Assembly (NCBI GenBank): GCA_947505245.1
Contig: CANNIZ010000008.1
Location: forward strand, 62,001 to 126,000
Length of the DNA stretch: 64,000 nt
Direction: 5' to 3'
Origin: Pseudomonadota bacterium
GTDB lineage: Bacteria > Myxococcota_A > UBA796 > GCA-2862545
Both the position numbers and the translations under genes were made by a program. Below the pieces are notes generated by a model. That model made no database searches, was not told the DNA's origin, and saw only the letters and a program-made list of their open reading frames with translations. Positions 61,438-64,000 of the stretch are shown here, in pieces; position 1 is the stretch's first letter, and the number at the start of each line of letters is the position of its first letter.

Positions 61438-61919
61438 TCACGTCGTTTTCCGGGGCGGGCGCACCAGGGTGATCCGCATTGGATCGAAGCCGAGGCCCTT
61501 CCAGAACGCGACCGCGCGCTCGTCCTTGATCAGGGTCCCGACGTCCACGCCGTCAACGCCGGCGCGTTCCGCGACCGCGATGAACGTCTCGACGAGGCGC
61601 CGCCCCACGCCTTGACGGCGGACACGGGGTGCTACGTAGAGGCTGTCGATCCGAGCACCGGCGACGGGGGCGAGCACGTACGTAGGACCCGTGAGCGTCC
61701 CCGTGACGAACCCGCACAAGGCGCCGTCGTCCGCGACGAGACACCCCGGGAAGGGGACCTTTCGAAGGCAGTCCTCCGCGAACCCGGCCTTCAGCCAGGT
61801 CGTGCGGGCGCCCGTAGCGGTTGCGTACCGCGGATCGGAGGCCGTCCCTTGGGACTGAAGCGCCTCCCACATCGCGAAGATGCCGTCGACGTCGCGTCGT
61901 TCGGCAGGTCGGACGTCCA

Positions 61920-61920
<1 letters not shown>
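61438..61920 (-). CDS. GNAT-family N-acetyltransferase
   Basis: The 160-residue protein (MDVRPAERRDVDGIFAMW) has the acetyl-CoA pyrophosphate-binding motif RVRRQGVGRRLVETFIAVAE (R/QxxGxG/A) after ARIDSLYVAP, and AVAFWKGLGFDPM at the end. The size is normal. Its ATG shares a base with the enolase stop (TGATG). The acceptor substrate is unknown. Confidence 0.88.
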
Positions 61921-63227
<1,307 letters not shown>

Positions 63228-63266
63228 TCAGCACGGCGCCGCGCAATGGGGGATACGTTGCACCCC

Positions 63267-63614
63267 ATGCAACCACGCCCCCAGCCGTTCCTGACGAGTG
63301 TTCCCCTGCAGCGCCGCCTGCTCCACGTCGGGCTCCACGTGGCGCTCGTGCTGTTGGAGGCGGGGTTCGTCTTCGGCCTCACCGTCGTCCTCATCGTCGT
63401 CGACGTGGTCTCCGTCGAGGTCGGCTGGAAGCTCGCGATCGGGTACGTCAGCTGGGTCGCGACCATCACCACCGCGTTCTCTTTGATCGCGTCGAGGTTT
63501 CCGAAGGCGCCGATGTTCATCCTGGGCTTCCACGCGCTCGCGGTGCCGGGGTCGGTGCTGATGTTCCTCGTTTTGAACCTGAAGCTCGTGCTGCGGCTGC
63601 TCGGGCTCACGTGA
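63267..63614 (+). CDS. Small membrane protein, unknown
   Basis: The 115-residue protein (ATG 63267; an in-frame ATG at 63246 is also possible) has three hydrophobic segments: GLHVALVLLEAGFVFGLTVV, an AIGYVSWVATITTAFSLIAS helix and a C-terminal VPGSVLMFLVLNLKLVLRLL. No motif recognised. It is divergent from enolase. Confidence 0.55.
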   Translation: MQPRPQPFLTSVPLQRRLLHVGLHVALVLLEAGFVFGLTVVLIVVDVVSVEVGWKLAIGYVSWVATITTAFSLIASRFPKAPMFILGFHALAVPGSVLMFLVLNLKLVLRLLGLT

Positions 63615-63636
63615 CATACTTCGCTGCGGAGGCCTG

Positions 63637-64000
63637 ATGAACTCGAGAGCCCTGTGGATGTCGACCCTGACGCTGGTGGCGCTCTCGTGCCGGAAGGTCG
63701 AGCCCGCCAACGAGGCGCCCACGGCCATCATCGAGGCGCCGATCGCGGGGCAGGGCTTCCCTTTTGCGGAGCCGATCGAGTTCCGCGGCACGGTGAGCGA
63801 CGCGGAAGACGCATTGGACGCGCTGATCGTCGACTGGTCCAGCGACCTGGACGGGGCGCTGTCGGGAACAAACGCAGGCGCGGACGGTGTGACGTCGTTT
63901 ACGACTGCCAACCTTTCGTCGGGCGAGCACGTCGTCACGCTGTCGGTCACCGACTCGGCGGGGGAGTCGTTCGCGACTTCGCTCGCGTTCTCCGTCGACG
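63637..64000 (+). CDS. Lipoprotein with PKD/Ig-like domain, N-terminal part (cut by window edge)
   Basis: The gene starts at ATG 63637 behind GGAGG: MNSRALWMSTLTLVALSC, lipobox LSC (Cys18). The visible mature part has an Ig/PKD-like domain: EAPTAIIEAPIAGQGFPFAE, FRGTVSDAEDALDALIVDW, SSGEHVVTLSVTDSAGES. It runs off the window end, so total length is unknown. Confidence 0.8.
   Translation, partial: MNSRALWMSTLTLVALSCRKVEPANEAPTAIIEAPIAGQGFPFAEPIEFRGTVSDAEDALDALIVDWSSDLDGALSGTNAGADGVTSFTTANLSSGEHVVTLSVTDSAGESFATSLAFSVD

Overview
The window is about 64 kb of very GC-rich DNA in which nearly every base is coding. Genes often overlap by 4 bp (ATGA/GTGA), and GTG and TTG starts behind good GGAGG-type ribosome binding sites are frequent. 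There are many lipoproteins with very short signal peptides, proteins with Asp-rich 'CDxxDxDCDG' repeats, OmpA-type envelope proteins, a matrixin protease with a MYXO-CTERM-like tail, two-component and Ser/Thr kinases, and a selenoprotein candidate. Together these point to a Myxococcota-type (former deltaproteobacterial) chromosome. I saw no rRNA, tRNA, CRISPR array, prophage or complete insertion sequence.

Layout. 0-8.8 kb: the start of proB, a secreted protein, an AAA ATPase, an OmpA lipoprotein, lipoproteins (one possibly of the lipid-binding TULIP fold), then rdgB and an NAD-salvage pair (nicotinate phosphoribosyltransferase and nicotinamidase). 8.9-14.8 kb: a minus-strand unit with a RegB/RegA-type redox two-component system followed by a TonB-dependent receptor carrying its own TonB domain and two lipoproteins. 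RegA-type boxes lie in front of regB and in front of the receptor. 14.9-21.1 kb: secreted proteins, a matrixin protease, a hybrid histidine kinase, a UPF0314 membrane protein and an OmpA protein. 21.1-26.8 kb: a minus-strand run of MoxR ATPase, CoxE-like VWA protein, OmpA, beta-barrel, unknown protein, CxxCH lipoprotein and an ArsC/Spx-like protein whose first redox cysteine is an in-frame TGA followed by a SECIS-like hairpin.

26.9-49.9 kb is the most distinctive region, a surface-polymer locus. It has a BcsA-like GT2 synthase with a large insertion and no PilZ domain, a possible BcsS-like barrel, a DUF3131 protein, a PIG-L deacetylase, an HlyD-like adaptor, a VTC (polyphosphate polymerase-type) protein, a DUF4956 membrane protein, a sugar nucleotidyltransferase, a CotH kinase-like lipoprotein, three tandem beta-helix lipoproteins and a secreted GH6 cellulase. 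Interleaved are partner-switching regulators: a STAS protein, two HATPase (RsbW-like) proteins, a Ser/Thr kinase and a GAF-SpoIIE phosphatase. Seven transcription units here start behind sequences that match the sigma-54 -24/-12 consensus, which suggests a shared RpoN programme.

49.9-64 kb: a lipoprotein, a REP-associated tyrosine transposase-like gene running into 62-bp repeats, dihydropyrimidinase, an Omp85-like barrel, two AftB-like membrane glycosyltransferases, a molybdopterin oxidoreductase, a metal-binding-repeat/C-type lectin lipoprotein, a GNAT acetyltransferase, enolase, a small membrane protein and the start of another lipoprotein. All functions are inferred by reading the sequence; no database search was run.
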